Shown here piece by piece: positions 1-5,677 of a stretch of DNA of 7,976 nucleotides. Position 1 is the first letter of the stretch; each line of letters starts with the position of its first letter. The DNA is from Nostoc sp. CHAB 5715 (lineage in GTDB: Bacteria; Cyanobacteriota; Cyanobacteriia; Cyanobacteriales; Nostocaceae), in assembly GCF_020829685.1 (NCBI RefSeq), contig NZ_JAIVFR010000268.1:1-7976 (forward strand), in the 5' to 3' direction. The translations under genes and the position numbers were made by a program. The notes under the pieces were generated by a model, which saw only the letters and a program-made list of their open reading frames with translations, ran no database searches and was not told where the DNA came from.

Positions 1-681
1 CACGGGCGAGGTTTATTGCGCTTCATTAATCCCAACACCGTCGAATCGATGGTAGTAGAAGGAACGCTAAAACCCGCCAATACCAAAGTTTTAGATACTA
101 GCTGTATTATCGATGGTCGCATTGAAGCGTTACTTGAAACAGGGTTTTTGGAAGGGCAAATTCTCGTACCGCAGTTTGTCTTGCAAGAACTCCAACAAGT
201 AGCGGATGCTAGTAAAGACCAAAAGCGGGTGCGGGGAAGACGAGGACTAGAAATTCTCAACCGCATTAAAGAAGAATATCCTGATCGCATCGTGATTAAT
301 CCAGTTGACTACGAAGATATTCCCACAGTCGATGCGAAGTTGGTGCGCTTTGCCCAAGAAATTAGCGGTACATTGCTAACCAACGACTACAACTTGTCTA
401 AAGTTGCTAGCGTCCAGAAAGTACCTGTTTTGAATGTAAATGATTTAGTGAACGCCGTCCGTCCCAGTTATTTACCAGGCGACAACCTTGATTTGAAAAT
501 TCTCAAGGAAGGCAAAGAACCCAGTCAAGGCATTGGCTACCTAGATGACGGCACAATGGTAGTCGTTGAAGAAGGCAGCAGTTATGTCGGCGGTGAACTG
601 CGAGTAGTAGTTACCAGTGCTTTGCAAACTACAGCAGGAAGAATGATTTTTGCCAAACCCCAAGCTTCAGCATTAGCTTGA
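1..681 (+). CDS. PIN/TRAM-domain protein, YacL-like (5' partial)
   Basis: The reading frame is open from the first base, so the gene starts upstream; the codon at 16 is an in-frame TTG and not a convincing start. The visible part begins with a PIN domain: strand-plus-acid motif VLDTSCIIDGR (about 88-120), a VPQFVLQELQQVAD stretch, DAKLVRFA, and the late LLTNDYNLSKVA motif carrying the conserved ND pair. After it, from about position 463, comes a C-terminal TRAM-like beta domain (PGDNLDLKILKEGKEPSQGIGYLDDGTM in part, then VGGELRVVVTS). Bacterial homologues of this architecture (YacL family) are about 350 residues with N-terminal membrane helices, which would lie outside the window. PIN domains are metal-dependent RNase folds and TRAM domains bind RNA, so an RNA-related membrane protein is likely, but the substrate is unknown. 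The gene ends in TGA and is followed by a strong hairpin shared with the convergent gene. Confidence 0.88.
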   Translation, partial: HGRGLLRFINPNTVESMVVEGTLKPANTKVLDTSCIIDGRIEALLETGFLEGQILVPQFVLQELQQVADASKDQKRVRGRRGLEILNRIKEEYPDRIVINPVDYEDIPTVDAKLVRFAQEISGTLLTNDYNLSKVASVQKVPVLNVNDLVNAVRPSYLPGDNLDLKILKEGKEPSQGIGYLDDGTMVVVEEGSSYVGGELRVVVTSALQTTAGRMIFAKPQASALA

Positions 682-715
682 AACAATGGGATGTTTAATT
701 CGAGTCACACTTACT

Positions 716-742
716 AATCGGTGCAGTCAACCTGCACCGATT
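716..742. terminator. Bidirectional terminator hairpin
   Basis: A perfect 11-bp stem, AATCGGTGCAG (716-726) and CTGCACCGATT (732-742), encloses a 5-nt loop TCAAC. It sits 34 bp after the PIN/TRAM stop and 2 bp beyond the stop of the convergent nuclease gene. A/T-rich sequence follows on the + side (ATTTATTGATT) and T/A-rich sequence on the other, so it can serve both genes. The T-tracts are short, which lowers certainty about intrinsic termination. Confidence 0.75.
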
Positions 743-744
743 AT

Positions 745-1539
745 TTATTGATTAGATTCACCAGACTTACTTACCTGCAAATACTGTAACTGCTCAATTG
801 ATAACCCTGTGACTCTGCCAATCACCTCTAATGGCATACCAGTATTAAATAGATTTCTTGCAACTTCAAGTAAAGCTTCAGCCTTGCCTTCAGCCTTGCC
901 TTCAGCCTTGCCTTCTTCTAAAATATCTTGATAAATCACTGACTCGCGCATAATATCTGACCTCAAAACTTGTCTGATAACCTCTTTGTCTAATACTAAA
1001 CCAGCTAAAATCGCTGTGGAAGCAGCAATATTACTTTGATTTCTTGATTTTGTCATACTATTAATTTCCCGTGCAACTCGGTTAAGCACGGCTTCTGGAT
1101 CAATTGTACTACTCAAAACCGCAAAGGGTAATAGTCCAGGCGTTCTCAAAAATCCTTCAGTTGGTTGTTCCCAAAGTCTGATAACTGAAAATTCATGGCG
1201 TGTCCCAGCAATTGTAAATGTATTTTGTTGCACCAACTCTGAATTTGTCTGCTTAAGATAAATTACAACTTGGTGCATTGCTTTGTCTGGAAAGCGGCGA
1301 TACACTCGCAACCGATAGTCAATCATCCGAAAAGGAATTTCAGCATCAGCTTGGGTTTGAAATTCCAAATGTAAGATGTTTTGCTCCGACTGTAGCAGAA
1401 TTAGGGCATCAGCACGAATGGGTTCGAGAGATAATTCTTTTGGACTGAGTTCGGTTAATGTAATAGGTTCGCCTAATAACCAAGTGGCGAAATCGCTGGA
1501 GAAATTTTCAGCTAAAAATTTACAGATATTGTCAAACAT
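745..1539 (-). CDS. Rpn-like PD-(D/E)XK nuclease family protein
   Basis: A 264-residue protein resembling the Rpn family (recombination-promoting nuclease / putative transposase) that is very abundant in cyanobacteria. An N-terminal PD-(D/E)XK core is visible: D44 in RADALILL, then E59 and Q61 in HLEFQTQ, followed by FRMIDYRLRVYRRF. These are the likely metal-binding and catalytic residues. The C-terminus has a charged helical linker with three exact GKAE repeats (residues 210-221), then a segment ending GMPLEVIGRVTGLSIEQLQ. Such tails are typical of the family and resemble a small helix-turn-helix-like unit. ATG start with no strong Shine-Dalgarno. The gene stands alone and converges on the PIN/TRAM gene. 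The family role (DNA cleavage, perhaps defence or recombination) comes from homologues; no target can be read here. Confidence 0.8.
   Translation of the reverse strand: MFDNICKFLAENFSSDFATWLLGEPITLTELSPKELSLEPIRADALILLQSEQNILHLEFQTQADAEIPFRMIDYRLRVYRRFPDKAMHQVVIYLKQTNSELVQQNTFTIAGTRHEFSVIRLWEQPTEGFLRTPGLLPFAVLSSTIDPEAVLNRVAREINSMTKSRNQSNIAASTAILAGLVLDKEVIRQVLRSDIMRESVIYQDILEEGKAEGKAEGKAEALLEVARNLFNTGMPLEVIGRVTGLSIEQLQYLQVSKSGESNQ
877..912. repeat. 12-bp in-frame tandem repeat (3 exact copies) in the nuclease gene
   Basis: TTCAGCCTTGCC occurs three times without change (877-888, 889-900, 901-912). On the coding (minus) strand each unit encodes Gly-Lys-Ala-Glu. The copies are identical even at silent positions, which points to slippage or recent expansion. 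Confidence 0.9.
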
Positions 1540-1564
1540 TTGAGAATCTTACCAAATAGCTCAC

Positions 1565-1710
1565 TCATATCATGTCCGGCTAAATACAAGTCAATTACGA
1601 ACGCAGCGATAGCGGAGTGAAGTAATCGCAGAGTCAAAGGGAATTGCTTCGCTCCACTTCGTTGCACTCGCTTTTGACATATCATAAGCAATTTGCCGGA
1701 GATGATATCA
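1565..1710. repeat. Dispersed repeat / MITE-like element with inverted ends
   Basis: Imperfect inverted ends bound this block: 1565-1585 (contains ATATCATGTCCGGC) and 1691-1710 (contains GCCGGAGATGATAT). They match at 18 of 20 aligned positions with one extra base. Inside is a second inverted pair, GGAGTGAAGTAAT (1614-1626) against ATTGCTTCGCTCC (1643-1655), 11 of 13 matching. No open frame is present. It fits the hairpin-rich dispersed repeats of Nostocales spacers. Mobility is inference, and no target duplication was recognised. Confidence 0.5.
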
Positions 1711-1756
1711 TTTGCTATTTACAGCAGATTGCAACAGGCGTGAGGTACAGATAATC

Positions 1757-1784
1757 GTAGGGGCACAACATGTTGTGCCCCTAC
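1757..1784. repeat. 28-bp perfect palindrome
   Basis: A 14-bp arm (GTAGGGGCACAACA) is followed immediately by its exact complement with no spacer, centred between 1770 and 1771. Extragenic palindromes of the GTAGGGGC...GCCCCTAC type are common in cyanobacterial spacers. It lies about 66 bp beyond the stop codon of the VOC gene, so it could also serve as a distal transcription stop for that gene, but there is no T-tract. Confidence 0.75.
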
Positions 1785-1809
1785 CCGTGTACTTCATTTA
1801 CCTGAAATA
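1778..1809. repeat. Dispersed repeat copy A (CCCCTACC...ATTTACCTGAAA)
   Basis: This stretch matches 3841-3872 closely: both begin CCCCTACC, continue with a CGTG-type block, and contain ATTTACCTGAAA followed by ATA or TA. It overlaps the right arm of the 28-bp palindrome. No coding content. Confidence 0.5.
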
Positions 1810-1849
1810 CGCTGTATCTGAAATCCTTTAATCCAAACATCTATATATT

Positions 1850-2236
1850 CTAATTTTCATAAATTTCTAATGGTAAATTATCTGGATCTTTAAAGAAAGT
1901 AAATTTTTTATTTGTAATTTCATCAATTCTGATATTTTCTACCTCCACTCCTTTCGATTTTAAATAAATAACAGTTTCTTCAACATCATCAACTTTAAAA
2001 GCAAGATGTCTTAAACCACAAGACTCTGGTTTACTAGGTCGTTCTGGAGGATTTGGGAAAGAAAATAGTTCGATTTGAGTATTTTCTGCAACTTTTAAAT
2101 CTAATTTATAAGAATTTCTTGCAGCGCGAAAAGTCTCTTGAATAATCGGAAATCCTAAAACTTCAACATAAAATTTTTTGGAGCGATCGTAGTCAGAACA
2201 GATAATAGCTACATGATGAATACCAGTGGTTTTCAT
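1850..2236 (-). CDS. VOC-family protein, YaeR/GloA2-like
   Basis: A 128-residue single-domain vicinal-oxygen-chelate protein. It follows E. coli YaeR (GloA2) almost motif for motif: IHHVAI at the N-terminus, EVLGF, IELFSFP then PPERPSKPE, CGLRHLAFKVDD, and the end FTFFKDPDNLPLEIYE. Likely metal ligands are H8, E56, H77 and E124. The family includes glyoxalase-like lyases and isomerases; the true substrate of YaeR-type proteins is not settled, so a specific reaction is not assigned. I place the start at 2236 rather than the in-frame ATG seven codons upstream, because GGAGAA lies 6 nt before it and homologues begin here. The gene is visibly more A/T-rich than its neighbours, which may hint at a separate origin. 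It is monocistronic, with spacers over 300 bp on both sides. Confidence 0.88.
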   Translation of the reverse strand: MKTTGIHHVAIICSDYDRSKKFYVEVLGFPIIQETFRAARNSYKLDLKVAENTQIELFSFPNPPERPSKPESCGLRHLAFKVDDVEETVIYLKSKGVEVENIRIDEITNKKFTFFKDPDNLPLEIYEN

Positions 2237-2242
2237 GTGTAG

Positions 2243-2248
2243 TTCTCC
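2243..2248 (-). promoter_or_regulatory. Ribosome binding site deciding the VOC start
   Basis: On the minus strand GGAGAA precedes the ATG at 2236 by 6 nt. The upstream in-frame ATG (2257) would place this site inside the coding region, so the shorter 128-residue product is preferred. Confidence 0.7.
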
Positions 2249-2317
2249 AGCTACCAACTATTTACCTTTAGCACTTTTACCAGATTTTTACTAGTACACT
2301 GTGGCGGAAGTTTGCCT

Positions 2318-2405
2318 AGTTGCTTGAGCAACTGTCTTGGCGATCGCTACGCCCGCACTTCGACATACTTCGACTGCGCTCAGTACAAGAAGCTCAGTGA
2401 CCACC
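2318..2405. repeat. Degenerate intergenic repeat with hairpin and HIP1 octamer
   Basis: The 314-bp spacer between the VOC gene and the toxin-antitoxin operon holds a hairpin AGTTGCT-TG-AGCAACT (2318-2333), a GCGATCGC octamer (2340-2347), and a stretch with CTTCGACTGCGCTCAGTACA (2368-2387) typical of short Nostocales spacer repeats. Two short open frames on opposite strands cover it but have no family resemblance or ribosome site. I see no gene here. Confidence 0.45.
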
Positions 2406-2499
2406 GCAGGCATAGCATATTTAATATTGCCGCATTCATTATGTATCGTTTTTTTGTAGTTAATTATTTCTTTCTGTACCTTACCCATGCGGGAACCGC

Positions 2500-2505
2500 T
2501 ATAAT
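2500..2505 (+). promoter_or_regulatory. Candidate -10 box (TATAAT) for the DUF433/DUF5615 operon
   Basis: An exact TATAAT lies 66 bp before the antitoxin start. No good -35 hexamer stands 16-18 bp upstream, so if used it would be an extended or activator-dependent promoter. The assignment rests on the -10 match and position only. Confidence 0.4.
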
Positions 2506-2571
2506 GCCTAAATAATGTTAGGAATTTGCTGATAAAATTGGGCGCAAGTAAGAAACAAAATAAGCAATGGC

Positions 2572-2814
2572 ATGAAATTAGATCGCATTACCAGCAATCC
2601 CAATCGCATGAATGGACAGCCCTCTATTCGTAATCTTCGCCTTACCGTTCGTCGGGTGATTGAGTTATTAGCTACCTACCCTAATCGAGAAGAACTGCGC
2701 CAGGAGTTTCCCGAATTAGAAGATGAAGATATTCAGCAAGCCTTAATTTTTGTATCGTCCTACTTGGACGATCGCATCATTGAACTACCTAACCGCTATG
2801 AAACTGTTGCTTGA
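2572..2814 (+). CDS. DUF433-family antitoxin
   Basis: An 80-residue protein with the DUF433 pattern: RMNGQPSIRNLRLTVRRVIELLA, then YPNREELRQEFPELEDEDIQQAL. This is a small winged or helix-turn-helix-like domain found in VapB-type antitoxins. It should bind and neutralise the PIN-like protein encoded next and repress its own promoter, as is usual for such pairs (family knowledge). The pair overlaps by 17 bp (2798-2814), implying translational coupling. A TATAAT lies upstream. The ribosome site before the ATG is weak (AAGAAA/AATAAG). An ATG 5 bp upstream is out of frame and not the start. Confidence 0.85.
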   Translation: MKLDRITSNPNRMNGQPSIRNLRLTVRRVIELLATYPNREELRQEFPELEDEDIQQALIFVSSYLDDRIIELPNRYETVA

Positions 2815-3172
2815 TCAGGGATTACCACTCTCTGCGGCAGCATTGCTCCGTAATGCAGGTATCGACACCATCCATGTGGGTGAAATTGGGATGTCTGAAG
2901 CTGAAGATGCAGAAATCATCCAGAGAGCTAGAGAAGAGAGACGTGTTGTTGCTACACTCGATGCAGATTTTCATACATTGCTAGCGCTTGATGAAGCAAC
3001 TACTCCTTCAGTCATTCGCATTCGGATTGAAAGGTTACGTTCTCAAGCATTAGCGAATTTGTTGCTGACGGTAATCGCTGAGTGTGAAGAGGATTTGGAA
3101 CAAGGAGCAGCTGTTACGGTTGAGCCAAGCCGTATTCGTATTCGTTTTTTACCGTTGTTGTCTGATGTTTAA
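2798..3172 (+). CDS. DUF5615-family PIN-like toxin
   Basis: A 124-residue protein that starts inside the antitoxin gene. The pattern is DUF5615 (PIN-like, related to the Mut7-C fold): MKLLLDQGLP with D6, HVGEIGMSEAEDAEII in the middle, and VVATLDADFHTL with D55 and D57. These acidic residues are the likely metal site of a ribonuclease. In this family the partner is typically a DUF433 protein, exactly as found here. The ATG at 2798 is chosen because MKLLLDQ is the conserved family start; an open frame reaches 16 codons further upstream within the antitoxin gene, but it lacks similarity. There is no separate ribosome site, so translation probably depends on the upstream gene. RNA target unknown. 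Confidence 0.85.
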   Translation: MKLLLDQGLPLSAAALLRNAGIDTIHVGEIGMSEAEDAEIIQRAREERRVVATLDADFHTLLALDEATTPSVIRIRIERLRSQALANLLLTVIAECEEDLEQGAAVTVEPSRIRIRFLPLLSDV

Positions 3173-3208
3173 CCTTTCGCATATTTAACTTAAATTTATA
3201 TTTAATCA

Positions 3209-3282
3209 GCAAAAAGGCTTATTGCTTTCTCAAAACTTCATATTCAATAAGCAAAAAGGCATATTGCTTTCTCAAAATGACA
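3209..3282. repeat. Diverged 42-bp repeat pair leading into the tandem array
   Basis: GCAAAAAGGC, then a TATTGC block and TTTCTCAAAA, occurs twice with starts at 3209 and 3251 (42-bp period). In each copy AGCAA and TTGCT can pair as a short hairpin. The TTGCTTTCTCA element recurs inside the following 62-bp units, so this looks like an older or related part of the same array. Confidence 0.65.
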
Positions 3283-3559
3283 TTTTACTTTCTCAAACCC
3301 CAGTTTGCTTTCTCATTTTGGTGTTTTCCGCAAGTAAAATCAGCTTTTACTTTCTCAAACCCCAGTTTGCTTTCTCATTTTGGTGTTTTCCGCAAGTAAA
3401 ATCAGCTTTTACTTTCTCAAACCCCAGTTTGCTTTCTCATTTTAGTGTTTTCCGCAAGCAAAAAAAGCTTTTACTTTCTCAAACCCCAGTTTGCTTTCTC
3501 ATTTTAGTGTTTTCCGCAAGCAAAAAAAGCTTTTACTTTCTCAAACCCCAGTTTGCTTA
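3283..3559. repeat. 62-bp tandem repeat array (four full copies plus a partial)
   Basis: Full units start at 3283, 3345, 3407 and 3469, with a 29-bp partial unit at 3531. Copies 1 and 2 are identical to each other, and copies 3 and 4 are identical to each other. The pairs differ at four bases (TTTTGG/TTTTAG, CAAGTAA/CAAGCAA, AAAATCAGC/AAAAAAAGC). Each unit holds two TTTCTCA elements 20 bp apart. At the 1-2 and 2-3 junctions AGTAAAA-TCAGC-TTTTACT forms a 7-bp hairpin; in the later copies AAGCAAA can pair with TTTGCTT. The period is not a multiple of three. The array begins 110 bp after the toxin stop codon. It is unlike the 7-bp short tandem repeats of heterocystous cyanobacteria; function unknown. 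Confidence 0.9.
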
Positions 3560-3611
3560 TTTATTTACAGCAGTTTTCATGTATTTGAACCACATCTATC
3601 GTAGGAGCTAA

Positions 3612-3834
3612 GCTTTGCTCATTGGTGTCAACTTAAGCTAAAAATCGCTTATCTGTTGGCTTCCACGCCCGCCCAGAAATGAATTTCAGCGGCTCATAGC
3701 TAAAGTCTACTGAAGTAGACTAAAAATTTTTCGGATTATTTAGTCATCAAAAGATGACTTAAGCTATTAGCCAAGGAACTTCAGTTCCTTGCGGGACATG
3801 GCTTTTACGTTAAGTTGACACGTATGAGCAATGC
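3612..3834. mobile_element. MITE-like element, about 223 bp, with 32-bp inverted ends
   Basis: The left end 3612-3643 (contains GGTGTCAACTTAA) and right end 3803-3834 (contains TTAAGTTGACAC) are reverse complements at 27 of 32 positions. The interior has no gene but stacks hairpins: AGTCTACT-GA-AGTAGACT (3714-3731 region), AGTCATC-AAAA-GATGACT, AAGGAACT-TC-AGTTCCTT, and an outer pair GGCTCATAGCT / AGCTATTAGCC around them. Such non-coding cassettes are typical of non-autonomous elements. The transposase family is not identifiable and no clear target duplication was seen. Confidence 0.6.
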
Positions 3835-3840
3835 GCTTTA

Positions 3841-3872
3841 CCCCTACCGCGTGGTCTATTTACCTGAAAATA
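3841..3872. repeat. Dispersed repeat copy B (CCCCTACC...ATTTACCTGAAA)
   Basis: Second copy of the sequence at 1778-1809, seven bases beyond the MITE-like element. It shares CCCCTACC and ATTTACCTGAAA with a one-base spacing change between them. Confidence 0.5.
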
Positions 3873-3887
3873 GCTAATTTCCTATTT

Positions 3888-3917
3888 CCCCCCAATAAAC
3901 GGGGGGATTAAGGGGGG
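3888..3917. repeat. C6/G6 hairpin repeat
   Basis: CCCCCC (3888-3893) can pair with GGGGGG at 3901-3906 or at 3912-3917. G-run/C-run spacer repeats of this form are common in cyanobacteria. No coding content; possible transcription stop. Confidence 0.5.
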
Positions 3918-4012
3918 TAATTCGACTTGTGTGTACACCGTAGCTGATAAATTGGAGGGAACTAGAGCAAGCCTTTTTAAGGTGCGATCGGTGCATTTAC
4001 TCGCACGTAGTT

Positions 4013-4055
4013 TTGGCTCTTGGGTCTTCGTGTGGAGATCCAAAGATGGAGCCAA
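4013..4055. terminator. Long stem-loop downstream of the Crp/Fnr gene
   Basis: The outer stem is TTGGCTC (4013-4019) / GAGCCAA (4049-4055). The inner stem TTGGGTCTTC (4020-4029) / GGAGATCCAA (4034-4043) closes a GTGT loop. As + strand RNA the inner stem pairs fully, using two G-U pairs; as minus-strand RNA it has two mismatches. It ends 5 bp from the regulator's stop codon, so it may end that transcript or protect its 3' end. There is no T-tract on the minus strand, so classic intrinsic termination is uncertain. Confidence 0.4.
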
Positions 4056-4060
4056 TAACC

Positions 4061-4750
4061 TTATTTGCCGTTAAGCAAACGGTTAAACTCCCCTTTGACA
4101 ATTTGGTAACACTCGCAGGTGATATCTTCTAAACCTGAGCGGTCAAGGATAGTTATTTGCCCGCGAGTATAGTTAATTAGCCCCGCCTTCTGAAGAATAG
4201 AGGCACTAAGGCTAACAGTGGAGCGATTCACACCTAGCATTATGCTGAGAAAATCTTGAGTGAGTGAAAAAGTGTCTGTCTCTACTCGATCAGCAGTCAT
4301 CAGCAGCCAACGGCACATTCGCTGTTCTGTTGAGTGCAGGCGGTTACAGGCAGCTGATTGGGCAATTTGATTAAACAGCGCTTGCGTGTATCGTTGTAGC
4401 AGATTGTACAACGGACTATCTGCGGTGACATGAGTTTTAAATGCATCTACTCTCATCCTGAAGCCAGAGCCAGGGACTTGCATAAAACACTCGCCCGGAA
4501 CCCTATCGGCTCCCAGGAATACTGGAAGACCCACCATTCCTTCATTGCCCACCGTAGCCACTTCGATTGCCGAACCGTCCGTCATCACTGTGAGCATAGA
4601 GGCTACGCCATAGTTGACAAAATAGACGTACTCAATTGGTTGGTTAGGTAGGTAAAGTTCTTGCTTAAACTCTAGGGGGATAACCTCCATATAAGCAACA
4701 AGACGAGAGTATTCCTCAGAGGGTAGAGCAGCTAGAAGTTGGTTTTTCAC
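4061..4750 (-). CDS. Crp/Fnr-family transcriptional regulator
   Basis: A 229-residue protein of normal family length. The N-terminal half (about 20-130) is a cyclic-nucleotide-binding-like beta barrel (YLPNQPIEYVYFVNYGVASML, DGSAIEVATVGNEGMVGLPVFLG), followed by the long dimer helix and a C-terminal HTH_Crp-type domain. Its DNA-reading helix region is about 174-190 (VNRSTVSLSASILQKAG). The Arg-Ser pair that binds cAMP phosphate in classical Crp is not present at the GNEGMVGLP position, and no cysteine cluster for an iron-sulphur centre is seen, so the signal is unknown. The start is GTG at 4750: an in-frame TAA lies about 40 bp upstream and the N-terminus VKNQLLAALP fits homologues. It is divergent from the cheB-like gene, so it may control that gene and itself. 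Confidence 0.87.
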   Translation of the reverse strand: MKNQLLAALPSEEYSRLVAYMEVIPLEFKQELYLPNQPIEYVYFVNYGVASMLTVMTDGSAIEVATVGNEGMVGLPVFLGADRVPGECFMQVPGSGFRMRVDAFKTHVTADSPLYNLLQRYTQALFNQIAQSAACNRLHSTEQRMCRWLLMTADRVETDTFSLTQDFLSIMLGVNRSTVSLSASILQKAGLINYTRGQITILDRSGLEDITCECYQIVKGEFNRLLNGK

Positions 4751-4881
4751 AAGTGCAGGATGCTTGAAACACAGATAGCAAGAGGCTGTTTAAGTCAGTT
4801 TTATGTTTATTAAATAAGTGGCAGCAATTAAGAACCTCTGATAAAAGGTTTATCTGTTGTAAACAGCTTATGTTTGCTAAA

Positions 4882-4902
4882 TAACATATAATATATATGT
4901 TA
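4882..4902. promoter_or_regulatory. Perfect 21-bp dyad in the divergent promoter region
   Basis: TAACATATA (4882-4890), centre ATA, and TATATGTTA (4894-4902) form an exact inverted repeat. TATAAT at 4887-4892 lies inside it, 100 bp before the cheB-like start. Its location between a Crp/Fnr-type regulator and a divergent gene, and its twofold symmetry, make it a candidate operator overlapping a promoter. It does not match the classical Crp, Fnr or NtcA half-sites. Confidence 0.45.
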
Positions 4903-4991
4903 GATGGTCAACATAGCAGTGTGACTTGTGAAGCTGCTACAGCACTAATTAGACGATCGCTATTGAGCGCTAAATATTCGCAAAGAAGAAA

Positions 4992-5615
4992 ATGGTGTTA
5001 CGACAATCACACAGAATTCTGTCGCACTTCCCAAATATTGCTTACAATATAGTGGCGATTGGAGCTTCTGCGGGCGGGCAAAAGCCAATCATCCAAATTT
5101 TGTCAGCTTTACCAGCACATTTTCCGGCGGCGATTATTGTAGTTCAGCACATGAATCCTGTCTACTCTAGTCGTCTGGCACAGATCCTTAGCCGCCACAC
5201 AGCGTTGCAAGTAGAGCAGGCAAAATCAGGGGAGATAATACGTCCAGGGACAGTTTACACTTATGTTCCAGATCGGCACATAGTAGTCGATGCTAATGGT
5301 AAGCTGTCTCTGTTAGAGTCGCCAAAGATGAACTTTGTTCGCCCCTCAGTAGATAAACTATTCATGTCGGTAGGACTTAATTACGGAATACGGGCGATTG
5401 CTGTTGTCCTAAGTGGCTTTGGCAGAGATGGTGCTTTAGGAGTGATGGCAATGAAAAAGTATGGTGGCACGACGATTGCTCAAGATGAAACTACTTCAAA
5501 GTACTTCGATATGCCTTCAGCTGCTATTGACACCGGGAAAGTAGATTTTGTTCTGACTCCAGAGGCGATTACCAAGAGCTTGAGTAGCCTGGTAATGATG
5601 GAATTAGTATCTTAA
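4992..5615 (+). CDS. Stand-alone CheB-type methylesterase domain protein
   Basis: A 207-residue protein consisting only of the CheB catalytic domain. The catalytic triad is visible: S26 in IGASAGG, H53 in VVQHMNP, and D146 in LSGFGRDGALG. Supporting motifs are YVPDRHIVVD, RPSVDKLFMSV and DMPSAAIDTGKVD. CheB removes methyl groups from, or deamidates, glutamates of chemoreceptors. Ordinary CheB is about 350 residues with an N-terminal receiver domain; that domain is absent here, so phosphorylation control by CheA is not possible within this chain. No CheR, CheA or receptor gene is in the window. The ATG is preceded by A/G-rich AAAGAAGAAA, an acceptable ribosome site. The gene is divergent from the Crp/Fnr-type regulator with a palindromic element between them. 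Confidence 0.9.
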   Translation: MVLRQSHRILSHFPNIAYNIVAIGASAGGQKPIIQILSALPAHFPAAIIVVQHMNPVYSSRLAQILSRHTALQVEQAKSGEIIRPGTVYTYVPDRHIVVDANGKLSLLESPKMNFVRPSVDKLFMSVGLNYGIRAIAVVLSGFGRDGALGVMAMKKYGGTTIAQDETTSKYFDMPSAAIDTGKVDFVLTPEAITKSLSSLVMMELVS

Positions 5616-5639
5616 AAATTCAAAATTCAAAATTCAAAA
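5615..5639. repeat. AAAATTC heptamer repeat (3 copies plus AAAA)
   Basis: Three exact AAAATTC units (5615-5635) begin on the last base of the cheB-like stop codon. This is the short tandemly repeated repetitive type known from heterocystous cyanobacteria. Confidence 0.8.
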
Positions 5640-5677
5640 CTTGTACTGAGCAAGTCGTTGTATTCAAAATTGAAGAA

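Noticed and set aside
2291..2515. Two short overlapping open frames on opposite strands
   Set aside because: They lie over a degenerate intergenic repeat, have no recognisable domain, and one crosses the likely promoter of the toxin-antitoxin operon.
3222..3611. 129-codon open frame across the tandem repeats
   Set aside because: The 62-bp period is not divisible by three, so the frame cycles through three unrelated translations of the same repeat. It stays open only because the unit lacks stops. No ribosome site or family resemblance.
4430..4651. 73-codon + strand frame antisense to the Crp/Fnr-type gene
   Set aside because: Out-of-frame shadow of a well-supported regulator gene.
4848..4866. 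Short dyads (GTTTA...TAAAC, CTGTT-GTA-AACAG) as Crp/NtcA sites
   Set aside because: Only 5-bp arms with spacings that do not fit NtcA (GTA-N8-TAC) or Crp consensus; they can arise by chance in A/T-rich DNA.
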